From Sphingomonas sp. IC-11 (GTDB lineage Bacteria > Pseudomonadota > Alphaproteobacteria > Sphingomonadales > Sphingomonadaceae), in contig NZ_JAJNDU010000006.1 in NCBI RefSeq assembly GCF_021043365.1, positions 62,001 to 126,000 on the forward strand: a DNA stretch of 64,000 nt. Direction: 5' to 3'. Position numbers and translations under genes: made by a program. Of this stretch, positions 1-11,233 are shown in pieces; the stretch's first letter is position 1, and every line of letters begins with the position of its first letter. Under the pieces are notes generated by a model, which had not been told where the DNA came from, made no database searches, and saw nothing but the letters and a program-made list of their open reading frames with translations.

Positions 1-1
1 T

Positions 2-385
2 TTCTTCACGGGCAACGGCACCATCGACAACACGGGCAATCGCGTGCAGCGCCAGCCCAAGTGGATGTGGCGCGTGACCCCGGCCTACGAACTGCCGATC
101 GGCAGCGTGCGGCCGTCGCTGTTCGCTACCCTGCAGTACACCGGCGATCGTTTCTCCGATCCGGAGAACAACCAGATCCTGCCGAGCTTCTATCAGCTCG
201 ACGCCGGTGTCTCGGTGACGGTGGCGGATCGCATCCGTCTGCAGGTGACCGGCAACAACCTGACCGACGAACTGGGTCTGACCGAACAGAACCCGCGCAT
301 CATCGGTGGCCAGGGCCAGGGCGTGATCCTCGCTCGTCCGATCCTGGGTCGTTCGTTCCGCTTCAGCGCGGCGTTCGAATTCTGA
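2..385 (+). CDS. TonB-dependent receptor, C-terminal fragment
   Basis: The gene runs in from the left edge of the window, so only about 127 C-terminal residues are visible. They read as alternating beta strands: a barrel stretch with TGDRFSDPENN and YQLDAGVSVTV, then the LQVTGNNLTDELGLTE segment typical of the last strands of TonB-dependent receptors (the 'N-L-x-D' turn). The protein ends in Phe, the usual outer-membrane barrel terminus. A strong terminator follows, so it is the last gene of its unit. The substrate cannot be read from this fragment. The sulfatases and GH92 enzyme just downstream make a glycan-type ligand possible, but the terminator argues for separate transcription. Confidence 0.85.
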   Translation, partial: FFTGNGTIDNTGNRVQRQPKWMWRVTPAYELPIGSVRPSLFATLQYTGDRFSDPENNQILPSFYQLDAGVSVTVADRIRLQVTGNNLTDELGLTEQNPRIIGGQGQGVILARPILGRSFRFSAAFEF

Positions 386-405
386 TCTGACCACTGCCAA
401 AATCG

Positions 406-443
406 GGGCGGCGCTTCACACGAAGCGCCGCCCTTTTTCTTTT
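406..443 (+). terminator. Rho-independent terminator after the TonB receptor
   Basis: A perfect 12-bp GC-rich stem (406-417 with 422-433), a 4-nt loop and then a T-rich tract from 434 (TTTTTCTTTT). It lies 20 bases past the receptor stop codon and separates it from the sulfatase genes. Confidence 0.9.
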
Positions 444-481
444 CGCGGCACTTCCGACGGCTGTTTCCCGCCTTCGCGTGG

Positions 482-1933
482 ATGATGGAAAACGCTATCG
501 TCCGTGCCATGGACAGACGTAACGTATTGAAGGGCATGGCCGGAATTGCCGCCGCCAGCGCCGCCACGGCCTTTGCTGACGCCGCCGTCCCGCCGGGGAA
601 GAAGCAGCGCAACGTCCTCCTGCTGATCTCCGACGATCAGGGCCTTGATCTTGGCTGCTATGGCGTTGCGGTGAAGACTCCGCGGCTCGACCGGCTGGCG
701 CGGGGCGGCACGCTGTTCCGCCACGGCTATGCCGCCGTCTCCTCGTGCAGCCCCAGCCGCGCGGTGATCAACACCGGCCTCTATACGCATCAGAACGGCA
801 TGTACGGCCTGCAGCACGACGTGCATCACCAGTCGCTGCTGCCGGGCATTGAAACATTGCCGTCAATGCTGCGCCGTGCCGGCTATGCCACCGCGCTCGT
901 CGGCAAGAAGCATGTCGGGCCCGACAGCGCCTTTCCTTATGAGGCGGAACTGGTGCCGGAGCGCGGCGGCATCCGCGACGTGCGCGAACTCGCCATCGCC
1001 GCGTCGAGCTTCATCCGCTCGACTGACGAACGGCCGTTCTTCGTCACCATCGCGTACAGCGATCCGCACCGCGCCGCCGTGGATTACGGCAACGATCGCG
1101 CCTGGCCGGGCGTGAAGCCCGAAAGCTACGATCCGCGCCGCGTGCAGATCCCGTCGCATCTGCCCGATCTTCCTGCCGTGCGGCAGGACATCGCCGAATA
1201 TTATGAATCGCTGAGCCGCCTCGACGCCGGCGTCGGCATGATCCTCGACGATCTCGCCGCCACCGGCCGCGCCGATGATACGTTGGTCATCTTCCTCAGC
1301 GACAATGGCCGGCCCTTCCCCGGCGCCAAGACCAACCTCTACGATGCGGGCCTCCACCTCCCGCTCATCGTCCACGCGCCGGGCAGCGCCCCGGCGGTGA
1401 ACGACGCGATGGTCAGCTGGACGGATATTGCCCCCACCGTCCTCGATTGGACCGGCGTCGCCCCGCCTGCCGCCTACAAGCTGTCCGGCACGTCATTGCT
1501 GCCGATCCTCGGCAAGCCGGACGATCCGGCGCGCGACGCAATCGTCGCCAGCCACGATTTTCACGAGATCAATCAATATTATCCGATGCGCAGCATCCGT
1601 ACGCGCACGCACAATTACATCCTTAACCTCGCCTGGCAGCTGCCCTATCCGATCGCCGGGGACGTGGCGGGCTCGCCATCATGGAAGGCGATCAGCGCCG
1701 ATCCCGCGATCCCGCTCGGCAAGCGCAGCCAGGCGGCGTACCTTCAGCGCCCGGCGGAGGAACTGTACGATCTCACCCGCGATTCCGACGAGCTGGTGAA
1801 TGTCGCCACCGACCCCGCCTATGCCGCGATCAAGGCGCAGCTGGCCGAGCGGCTGCGCGCCATCCGCGCCGAGACCCGCGACCCCTGGCTCGCCGGGCAG
1901 ACCGATCCCTATTCCCACGTGGGCCAACATTGA
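482..1933 (+). CDS. Tat-exported sulfatase (type I, formylglycine-dependent)
   Basis: This is an alkaline-phosphatase-superfamily arylsulfatase of 483 residues. The metal-binding DDQG (Asp51-Asp52) is followed by the maturation motif C-S-P-S-R (Cys89 to Arg93), whose Cys becomes formylglycine. SDNGRPFPGAKTNLYDAG is the second metal/catalytic block, and it resembles heparan N-sulfatase-like (S1_8-like) proteins. The N-terminus carries DRRNVLKG and a hydrophobic Ala-rich stretch, a twin-arginine signal, so the enzyme is likely exported folded after cytoplasmic maturation. An internal ATG at 509 places the RR motif right at the start and may be the true start; neither start has a good ribosome-binding site. 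The stop codon overlaps the next sulfatase start by one base, so the two are co-transcribed. The sulfated substrate is unknown. Confidence 0.88.
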   Translation: MMENAIVRAMDRRNVLKGMAGIAAASAATAFADAAVPPGKKQRNVLLLISDDQGLDLGCYGVAVKTPRLDRLARGGTLFRHGYAAVSSCSPSRAVINTGLYTHQNGMYGLQHDVHHQSLLPGIETLPSMLRRAGYATALVGKKHVGPDSAFPYEAELVPERGGIRDVRELAIAASSFIRSTDERPFFVTIAYSDPHRAAVDYGNDRAWPGVKPESYDPRRVQIPSHLPDLPAVRQDIAEYYESLSRLDAGVGMILDDLAATGRADDTLVIFLSDNGRPFPGAKTNLYDAGLHLPLIVHAPGSAPAVNDAMVSWTDIAPTVLDWTGVAPPAAYKLSGTSLLPILGKPDDPARDAIVASHDFHEINQYYPMRSIRTRTHNYILNLAWQLPYPIAGDVAGSPSWKAISADPAIPLGKRSQAAYLQRPAEELYDLTRDSDELVNVATDPAYAAIKAQLAERLRAIRAETRDPWLAGQTDPYSHVGQH

Positions 1934-3492
1934 TGACCAAGGGTATCGACCGCCGCGGCGTGCTTCTCGCCGGCACCGGGGGCGCCTTCGGCCTCTACAG
2001 CTTCGCCGCCGGCGCCGCGCCTGCGACGAAGCAATTGAAGCTGCACCGCAGGGCCGGCGTGAAGCCGAAGAACATCCTCGTCATCCTGACGGACGATCAT
2101 CGGTATGACGCGATGGGCTTCATGAAGGCGCAGGATTTCGGCGAGACGCCGACGCTCGATCGCCTGGCGCGCGAGGGCATTCATTTCCGCAACGCCTTCG
2201 TCACCACCGCGCTCTGCTCGCCCAGCCGCGCCTCGATCTTCACCGGCCTCTACGCGCACCAGCACCGCGTGGTGGACAACAACCACCCGATCCCGCCCGG
2301 CCTCACTTACTATCCCGAATATCTCCAAGCCGCGGGTTACGAGACCGCGTTCATCGGCAAATGGCACATGGGCATCGAAACCGATGCGCCGCAGCCCGGC
2401 TTCGATCACTGGGTCAGCTTCAAAGGCCAGGGCTATTATCTGCCGCACCCCGACGGGCTCAACGTCAACGGGCGGCATGTGCCGCAGAAGGGCTATATCA
2501 CTGACGAGCTGACCGATTACGCGCTCGCCTGGATCGACCAGCGCGATCGGAAGAAGCCGTGGATGATGCACCTGGCGCACAAGGCGGTGCATTCCGAATT
2601 CATCCCGGCGGAACGGCACCAGGGCCGCTACGACAAGGAAACGTTCCGCTATCCGGCGAACATGAAGCCGGGCGTTCCCGGCCGCCCGATGTGGGTCGAG
2701 AACCAGCGCAACAGCTGGCACGGCGTCGATTATCCGTACCACGGCACGCTCGACATCGGGGATTATTACAAGCGCTACATGGAAACGCTGCTCGCGGTGG
2801 ACGAAGGCATCGCGCGGATCATGGATCTGCTCGACCGGCGCGGCGAGCTCGATGACACGCTGATCCTCTACATGGGCGACAATGGCTTCATGTTCGGCGA
2901 ACACGGCCTGATCGACAAGCGCGCGGCTTATGAGGAATCGATGCGCGTGCCGATGTTGATGCGCTGCCCGTCGCTGTTCGGCGCCGGCACCGTCGAACAG
3001 GTCGTCGCCAACATCGATGTCGCACCAACGATGCTCGCCGCCGCCGGGCTCGAGGCGCCCGAAGGGCTCGCGGGATCGAACATGCTGCCGCTGGTCACCG
3101 TCCCCCCGGCGAGTGGCGGCACGGCCGACGTGCCGTGGCGCAAGGAGCTGATGTACGAATATTATTGGGAACGGAATTTCCCGCAGACGCCCACCGTCCA
3201 CGCGCTGCGCGAGGATCGCTACAAGTACATCCACTTCCATGGCATCTGGGATCTCGACGAGCTCTACGACCTCGCCGCCGACCCGCACGAGAACGACAAT
3301 CTCCTTGCCCGCCCGGGCCACGAGGATCTCGCCGAACGGATGAGCGCGAAGCTCTTCCGGCTGCTCGAAGAAACCAACGGCATGCAGATCCCGCTCAGTG
3401 CCGACGCTGGCGAGCGCAACGAACGGCGCGATCCAAACGGCCCCGCCATGGCGCCATTCCCGCCCAGTTTCTTCCGTCCGCCGCACAAGTGA
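1933..3492 (+). CDS. second Tat-exported sulfatase
   Basis: This is a 519-residue type I sulfatase. The start at 1933 overlaps the previous stop codon (TGATG), which fixes it as an operon partner. The N-terminus has DRRGVLLAG plus a hydrophobic run (Tat signal). DDHRYDAMG (Asp54, Asp55) and C-S-P-S-R (Cys95 to Arg99) are the metal-binding and formylglycine motifs. YMGDNGFMFGEHGLIDKR is the second active-site block, common in the heparan/mucin desulfating S1 families. It is clearly different from its neighbour, not a recent tandem duplicate, so the pair probably removes sulfate from two positions or sugars. A GH92 gene follows after 5 bases. Confidence 0.88.
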   Translation: MTKGIDRRGVLLAGTGGAFGLYSFAAGAAPATKQLKLHRRAGVKPKNILVILTDDHRYDAMGFMKAQDFGETPTLDRLAREGIHFRNAFVTTALCSPSRASIFTGLYAHQHRVVDNNHPIPPGLTYYPEYLQAAGYETAFIGKWHMGIETDAPQPGFDHWVSFKGQGYYLPHPDGLNVNGRHVPQKGYITDELTDYALAWIDQRDRKKPWMMHLAHKAVHSEFIPAERHQGRYDKETFRYPANMKPGVPGRPMWVENQRNSWHGVDYPYHGTLDIGDYYKRYMETLLAVDEGIARIMDLLDRRGELDDTLILYMGDNGFMFGEHGLIDKRAAYEESMRVPMLMRCPSLFGAGTVEQVVANIDVAPTMLAAAGLEAPEGLAGSNMLPLVTVPPASGGTADVPWRKELMYEYYWERNFPQTPTVHALREDRYKYIHFHGIWDLDELYDLAADPHENDNLLARPGHEDLAERMSAKLFRLLEETNGMQIPLSADAGERNERRDPNGPAMAPFPPSFFRPPHK

Positions 3493-3497
3493 TACCG

Positions 3498-5489
3498 ATG
3501 ATGCTCGTTTGCCGCGCGCGATGGCGCCGCGTCTGCACGGCTTTTGCGGCCGCCACCGCCCTCCTCGTTGCCGCGCCCGCGGCCGCGCGGGAGAAGGCCG
3601 TCGACCTCGTCGATCCCTTCGTCGGCACGCTCGGTGATTTCGGCCAGCTCACCCCCGCCGCCGTCGCGCCCTACGGCATGGTGCAGCTGGGCCCGGACAC
3701 GCATCCCAAGAACCACGCAGGCTATGACTTCGCCGCCCGCCAGCTGCGCGGCTTCTCGCACACCCGCGCGGTCGGCGTCGGCTGCGGCGGCGGCGGCGGG
3801 GACCTGCTCGTCTCGCTGCTCCCGGAGGGCGCCCCGCCGCTCGCCGCGTTCGACAAGGCAAGCGAGCGCGCCTCCGCCGGCCGCTACCGCGTCACTTACG
3901 CCAACGGCATCACCGCCGAGATGACGGCGACGCGCGGCGCCGGGCTGCTGCGCTTCACCGTCGCGAAGCCGGGCCGCTACGTCCTCCGCTTCGACGCGGC
4001 CAACGCCTATACCCGCCGCCACGCCGCCACCATCGCCGCGGATCTTCGCGCGAGCATGACCGCGGGCACCGTGTGCGACGAGGGCGCGTACACCATCCAC
4101 AGCGCCAGCCGCGTCACGCTCGACGGCCGGCCAGCCCCCCTCGCCACTGTTACCGGCGCCGTCGCCACCCTGCCGCTCACCCTCAGGCGCGGTGCGGTGG
4201 TGGAGGTGCGCACCGGCCTCTCCACCGTCGATCCCACCGCCGCCGAAATGGTGCGCGATACCGAGCTCGGCGCCCGCCCCTTCGCCGCCGTCCTCGCCGC
4301 CACCCGCGCGCGCTGGCAGCACGAGCTCTCCCGCCTCGACGTCGCCGCCCCGCGCGATCGCCGCGCGCTCTTCTACACCTCGCTCTACCGGGTGATGCAG
4401 ACGCCGGTCACGATCCAGGATCCGGACGGCCGCCACCGCGGCAGCGACGGGCGCATCCACCGCTCCGCCCCGGGCGAGACGCGCTACGCCAGCTGGGCGC
4501 TGTGGGACAATTACCGAACCCAGCTCCCGCTCATCGCGCTCATCGATCCCGCCCGCGCCGCGGACATCGCCCGCTCGCTTGTCGCGCTCTACGGCGAGGG
4601 CAAGCAGCGCTGGGCGACGAAGACCGAGCCCTTCCTCACCGTCCGCACCGAGCATGCCGGCGTCGCGCTGCTCGATTTCCGCCGTCGCGGGATCACCGGC
4701 TTCGACGCCCGCGCCGCGCTCACCGGCATGGTGCGCGAGTCCGACACGCTCCAGCGCGACACGCCCGATCAGCAGATCGAGGCCGCCTATGACGACTGGG
4801 CCATCGCGGAGCTCGCCGCCGATCTCGGCGACGCCGCCACCGCCGCCCGCTTCCGCGCCAAGGCGCTCGCGTATCGCCCGATGTGGCGCGCCACTTTCGA
4901 GACCCTCGGCGCCGACGCGGACGTGGTGAAGGCGCGCGGCCTCTACCAGGGCACCTTGTGGCAATATCGCTGGGCGCCGGTGTTCGATCTCGACTGGATG
5001 GTGGAGACGCTCGGCCGCGCCCGCTTCCTCAGCGAACTCGACACCTTCTTCGCCCGCGGCCTCTACAACATGACCAACCAGCCGGACATCCACGTCCCCT
5101 GGCTCTACGCCGCGCTCGGCCGCCCCGCAGCGACCAGCGCGATCGTCCACCGCTACCTCACCCAGCCGGTCGATCACCCTTATGCCAACGAGGGCAAGCG
5201 CCCGCAGCCGTGGCACGGCCGCAGCTTCGCGCTCGCGCCGCAGGGCTTTGCGGACGGCATGGATGACGACGCCGGCGCGATGACGGCGTGGTACGTCTGG
5301 GGCAGCCTCGGGCTTTACCCCCTGGTGCCGGGGAAGCCGGAATGGGCGGTTGCCGCGCCACTTGTGAACCGTGCGACGCTCCGGCTGGCGAACGGGCGCG
5401 TGCTGGACATTCGGAAAAACGGAACGGACGCCCCAACGATCACCTTGGATGGCGTGCCGCAGGCCGGTGGTGCGCTGGCCCTGCGGTGA
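3498..5489 (+). CDS. GH92-family exo-alpha-mannosidase-like protein, general acid replaced by Gln
   Basis: This is a 663-residue secreted protein; an ATG pair at 3498/3501 precedes an Arg-rich n-region and an Ala/Leu signal peptide ending AAPAAA. Family signatures read in order: VDPFVGTLGDFGQLTP and PYGMVQLGPDT near the N-terminus, FYTSLYR and ALWDNYRTQLPL mid-protein, EHAGVALLDFRRRGITGFD, and near the C-terminus MDDDAGAMTAWYVWGSLG (Asp589 to Asp591 include the D-x-D that supplies the general base). In the segment where most members have G-N-E-P, this protein has T-N-Q-P (Gln528, codon 5079-5081). Such a change is known in GH92 enzymes that cleave mannose-1-phosphate linkages, where the leaving group needs no acid. 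It is co-transcribed with the two sulfatases. Confidence 0.85.
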   Translation: MMLVCRARWRRVCTAFAAATALLVAAPAAAREKAVDLVDPFVGTLGDFGQLTPAAVAPYGMVQLGPDTHPKNHAGYDFAARQLRGFSHTRAVGVGCGGGGGDLLVSLLPEGAPPLAAFDKASERASAGRYRVTYANGITAEMTATRGAGLLRFTVAKPGRYVLRFDAANAYTRRHAATIAADLRASMTAGTVCDEGAYTIHSASRVTLDGRPAPLATVTGAVATLPLTLRRGAVVEVRTGLSTVDPTAAEMVRDTELGARPFAAVLAATRARWQHELSRLDVAAPRDRRALFYTSLYRVMQTPVTIQDPDGRHRGSDGRIHRSAPGETRYASWALWDNYRTQLPLIALIDPARAADIARSLVALYGEGKQRWATKTEPFLTVRTEHAGVALLDFRRRGITGFDARAALTGMVRESDTLQRDTPDQQIEAAYDDWAIAELAADLGDAATAARFRAKALAYRPMWRATFETLGADADVVKARGLYQGTLWQYRWAPVFDLDWMVETLGRARFLSELDTFFARGLYNMTNQPDIHVPWLYAALGRPAATSAIVHRYLTQPVDHPYANEGKRPQPWHGRSFALAPQGFADGMDDDAGAMTAWYVWGSLGLYPLVPGKPEWAVAAPLVNRATLRLANGRVLDIRKNGTDAPTITLDGVPQAGGALALR

Positions 5490-5613
5490 CCCGCGGATCC
5501 GGCCCGCGCGGCGGCGTCATTGCCCCTGGTTGATGCGTGCCCAGCCAACCTCGCGCCAGCCGAGCCTGACCGCACCCCCGGTCCGCTAACTTGGGAAGAA
5601 CGGGCAGCGGCAC

Positions 5614-8322
<2,709 letters not shown>

Positions 8323-8402
8323 GATATCCAGTATATTCCGTGCGTGCCGGGCATGCCCGCGACACGGCCGCGCGGGGGCGGCCGGCGACAGCGAAGCCGC
8401 GG

Positions 8403-9488
8403 CTAGGCGGCCATGGTGAACGGTTCGAGCCCGGCGAGCCGCGTGCGCACCGGCGGCACCGGGATCGTGCGCGGGGCAAGGCCGCGCACCGCGTCGGCGA
8501 TCGCCTTGATATGCGCAGGCGTCGACCCGCAGCAGCCGCCCAGCACGTTGACCTGCCCCGCCTCGGCCCATTCCCTGACCAGCCCGGCGGTCGTCTCCGG
8601 CGCCTCGTCATAGGCGCCCAGTTCGTTGGGCAGGCCGGCGTTGGGATAGACCATGATCAGCGTGTCGCAGATCTCGCTCAGCGTCTTCACATGCGGGCGA
8701 AGCTGCTGCGCGCCGAACGAGCAATTGAGCCCGATCGTCACTGGCTTCGCGTGGCGCACGGCGTGCCAGAACGCCTCCACCGTATGGCCCGACAGGTTGC
8801 GGCCCGACAGGTCGGTCAGCGTCATCGACAGCATGATCGGCACGTCGCGGCCGATCGCGGCGCCCGCCTCCTGCGCGGCCATCACGCCGGCCTTGGCGTT
8901 CAGCGTGTCGAACACCGTCTCGATCAGGATGAAGTCCGCGCCGCCCGCGATCAGCGCGTCGGCCTGCTCGCGGTACACCTCCTTCAGATAATCGAAGTCG
9001 ATCTCGCGAAAGCCGGGGTCGTTGACGTCGGGCGACAGTGACAGCGTCTTGTTGGTCGGCCCGATCGCGCCGGCGACGAAGCGGCGACGGCCGTCGCGCG
9101 CGGCATATTCGTCGGCGATGCGACGCGCCATGGCGGCGCTTTCCACGTTGATCTCGCGCACCAAATTCTCGGCGCCATAATCGGCCTGGCTGATGCGGTT
9201 GGCCGAGAAGGTGTTGGTTTCGGCAATATCCGCGCCCGCCTCGAAATAGGCGCGGTGGATCGATTCGGGCACCTCCGGCTTGGTCAGCGCGAGGATGTCG
9301 TTGTTGCCCTTCTGGTCATGGCTGAGGTCGAGCGTGCCGGCATAATCCGCTTCCGACAGCTTCCAGTTCTGGATTTCGGTGCCGAATGCCCCGTCAGTGA
9401 CGAGGATCCGCTCGCGTGCGGCAGCGAGCAGGGCTTCGCGGGCGCCCTCGGGCGCAGATTGGGCGTGGCTGGGCATGAAGCGCAGCAT
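8403..9488 (-). CDS. metH: homocysteine S-methyltransferase domain of methionine synthase, separate gene
   Basis: This 361-residue protein corresponds to the N-terminal homocysteine/zinc domain of MetH. It begins with [13 protein letters not shown], carries [12 protein letters not shown], and has the three zinc-binding cysteines: Cys256 in GLNCSFG and Cys319-Cys320 in GGCCGS. It ends 80 bases before the gene for the remaining MetH domains, so the two polypeptides must act together. The first ATG (9488) lies inside a perfect palindrome; an in-frame ATG at 9476 (MPSHAQ) would clear it. Neither has a visible ribosome-binding site. The gene sits 33 bases after btuD on the same strand, linking B12 uptake to a B12 enzyme. 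Confidence 0.93.
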   Translation of the reverse strand: MLRFMPSHAQSAPEGAREALLAAARERILVTDGAFGTEIQNWKLSEADYAGTLDLSHDQKGNNDILALTKPEVPESIHRAYFEAGADIAETNTFSANRISQADYGAENLVREINVESAAMARRIADEYAARDGRRRFVAGAIGPTNKTLSLSPDVNDPGFREIDFDYLKEVYREQADALIAGGADFILIETVFDTLNAKAGVMAAQEAGAAIGRDVPIMLSMTLTDLSGRNLSGHTVEAFWHAVRHAKPVTIGLNCSFGAQQLRPHVKTLSEICDTLIMVYPNAGLPNELGAYDEAPETTAGLVREWAEAGQVNVLGGCCGSTPAHIKAIADAVRGLAPRTIPVPPVRTRLAGLEPFTMAA

Positions 9489-9507
9489 ATAAAGATATCT
9501 TTATATG
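9486..9507. promoter_or_regulatory. perfect 22-bp palindromic operator candidate at the metH start
   Basis: Every base of 9486-9507 is matched by its reverse complement; the core is AAAGATATCTTT flanked by TAT arms. It overlaps the first metH ATG and fills most of the 33-base btuD-metH gap. In proteobacteria, methionine-cycle genes including metH can be controlled by ArsR-type SAH/SAM-responsive regulators (SahR and relatives) that bind AT-rich palindromes; assignment to that family here is inference. Confidence 0.75.
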
Positions 9508-9521
9508 TTCAAGCCAAGTGG

Positions 9522-10274
9522 TCAGAGCATCCCGGCAGGCACGATCACGCGGCGGCCATCAGCCCGCGTGAGCACCTCCACGCCCACGCCATAAGCGTCC
9601 GCGAGGTGCGCCGGGGTCATCACCAGATCGGTTGGCCCATGTGCCAGGACGCGGCCGTCCTTCAACAGCAACACCGCGTCAGCGATTGCGGCCGCCTGCG
9701 TCAGATCGTGCAGCACCACCACCACGCCCATGCCGCCCGCCGCCGCCGCGCGCAGCAGTGCCAGTGTTTCCAGCTGATGGAGTGGATCGAGGCTGGCGAG
9801 CGGCTCGTCGGCGAGCAGCCAGCGCGGCTCCCCGGCGAGCACGCGGGCCAGCAAGACGCGGGCACGTTCACCGCCCGACAGGTCGCGCACATGTCGGCCC
9901 TCAAGGCCCGTGGTGCGTGTGGCGGTGAGCGCGCGCGCAACGGCGGCGGTGTCGTCGTCGCCGTGCGGCAGGCGGCCAAGCGCCACCAGATCACGCACGC
10001 GCATGTTCCAATGCACCACCGCATCCTGGGGCAGATAGCCGATCGTTCGCGCCCGATCGCGCGGCGGCAGCGCGGCGACGTCGACCCCCTCGATGCTCAC
10101 CGCGCCAGCCTCCACCGGCACCAGCGCGGCGGCGGCGCGCAGCAGCGTGCTCTTGCCCGCGCCGTTGGCGCCCAGCACCACCGTCACCCGCCCGGGCGCG
10201 AAGGCAGCGTCGATACCGTGGAGGATGCGCCGCCGCCCGAGCGTGACGGCAAGGTTGCTGGCGATCAGCCCCAT
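9522..10274 (-). CDS. btuD: vitamin B12 ABC transporter ATP-binding protein
   Basis: This 250-residue ABC ATPase powers cobalamin import through the BtuCD complex at the inner membrane. The Walker A is GANGAGKST (residues 35-43), the signature LSGGE is at 132-136, and the Walker B ends LLADEP (Asp156-Glu157). The start at 10274 (MGLIASNLAV) overlaps the end of the permease gene by 10 bases. The family (FecE/BtuD/HmuV) also includes haem and siderophore ATPases. The cobalamin call rests on the upstream riboswitch and on the neighbouring btuB, btuF and cobO. Confidence 0.85.
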   Translation of the reverse strand: MGLIASNLAVTLGRRRILHGIDAAFAPGRVTVVLGANGAGKSTLLRAAAALVPVEAGAVSIEGVDVAALPPRDRARTIGYLPQDAVVHWNMRVRDLVALGRLPHGDDDTAAVARALTATRTTGLEGRHVRDLSGGERARVLLARVLAGEPRWLLADEPLASLDPLHQLETLALLRAAAAGGMGVVVVLHDLTQAAAIADAVLLLKDGRVLAHGPTDLVMTPAHLADAYGVGVEVLTRADGRRVIVPAGML

Positions 10275-11233
10275 GACCGCCCTCGCTCGCCCAGCAGCAA
10301 GGCGAGGAAAAACGGCGCACCGATCAGCGCCATGGCGACGCCCAGCCGCACCTCGCCCGCGCCGGGGACGAGCCGGCACAAGGTATCCGCGCCGAGCACC
10401 AGCGCCGCGCCGCCAAGCGCGCTCGGCACCAGCAACGCCGAGGGCCGCGCACCGACGAGCGGGCGCAGCAGATGCGGCACGACCAGCCCGACGAAACCGA
10501 TCACCCCGGTCACCGCGACGCCTGCGCCGACCGCCAGCCCCGTCCCCGCGATCACCAGCGCCTGCAGGCGCCTGAGGTCCACCCCCAGCGACCGTGCCGC
10601 GTCGCTGCCGAGCGTCAGCGCATCAAGGCTGCGCCCAGTGATGAGCAGCAGCATCGCGCCGGCCAGCATGAAGGGCGCGGCATGGGCAAGATCGGCGAAG
10701 CTGCGATCGGTCAGCGCGCCCATCAGCCAGTCGAGCACCTCGGCCACCACATAGGGGTTAGGCGCGACCGAGATGAGAAAGGCGGTGAGCGCGGCGGCGA
10801 GGCTGGCGAGCACCGATCCCGCCAGCACGAAGGCGGCCGGGCTCTCCGCGCGCCAGGTGAGCGCGGCGAGCAGCGCCATCGCGCCCATCGCGGCGGCCAT
10901 GGCGGCGGCGAACACGCCCCATTGGCTCCCCACTCCCAGCACCAGCGCGGCAACCGCGCCCAGCGCCGCGGCGGAGGAGACACCCAGCACGCCCGGGTCG
11001 GCGAGCGGGTTGCGCAGCCACCCCTGAAGCACCGCGCCCGACAGGCCCAGCACCGCGCCGAGCACCAGGGCGAGCAGGGCGCGCGGCAGGCGCAGTTCGA
11101 CGATGATCATCCAGCGCGGGTCGCCCGAACACCACGCATCCAGCGGCACCCACGCCTTGCCCGCCATCAGCGAAGCGGCGAACAGCAGCAGGACCAGCAG
11201 CAGCAGCGCGGGGTTGAGCGACACGCGGCTCAT
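10265..11233 (-). CDS. btuC: vitamin B12 ABC transporter permease (FecCD family)
   Basis: This 322-residue, highly hydrophobic permease has about nine to ten membrane segments and FecCD-family signatures: LRLPRALLALVLGAVLGLSG, GWLRNPLADPGVLGVSSAAALG, and GVIGFVGLVVPHLLRPLVG. The start at 11233 (MSRVSLNP) overlaps the btuF stop in an ATGA arrangement, and the end overlaps btuD by 10 bases, so btuF-btuC-btuD are translationally coupled. It forms the membrane channel for cobalamin delivered by the binding protein. Confidence 0.87.
   Translation of the reverse strand: MSRVSLNPALLLLVLLLFAASLMAGKAWVPLDAWCSGDPRWMIIVELRLPRALLALVLGAVLGLSGAVLQGWLRNPLADPGVLGVSSAAALGAVAALVLGVGSQWGVFAAAMAAAMGAMALLAALTWRAESPAAFVLAGSVLASLAAALTAFLISVAPNPYVVAEVLDWLMGALTDRSFADLAHAAPFMLAGAMLLLITGRSLDALTLGSDAARSLGVDLRRLQALVIAGTGLAVGAGVAVTGVIGFVGLVVPHLLRPLVGARPSALLVPSALGGAALVLGADTLCRLVPGAGEVRLGVAMALIGAPFFLALLLGERGRSWG

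Noticed and set aside
1909..5216. Two long minus-strand open frames (about 525 and 650 codons)
   Set aside because: They are mirror frames of the second sulfatase and the GH92 gene, which have clear motifs and signal peptides.
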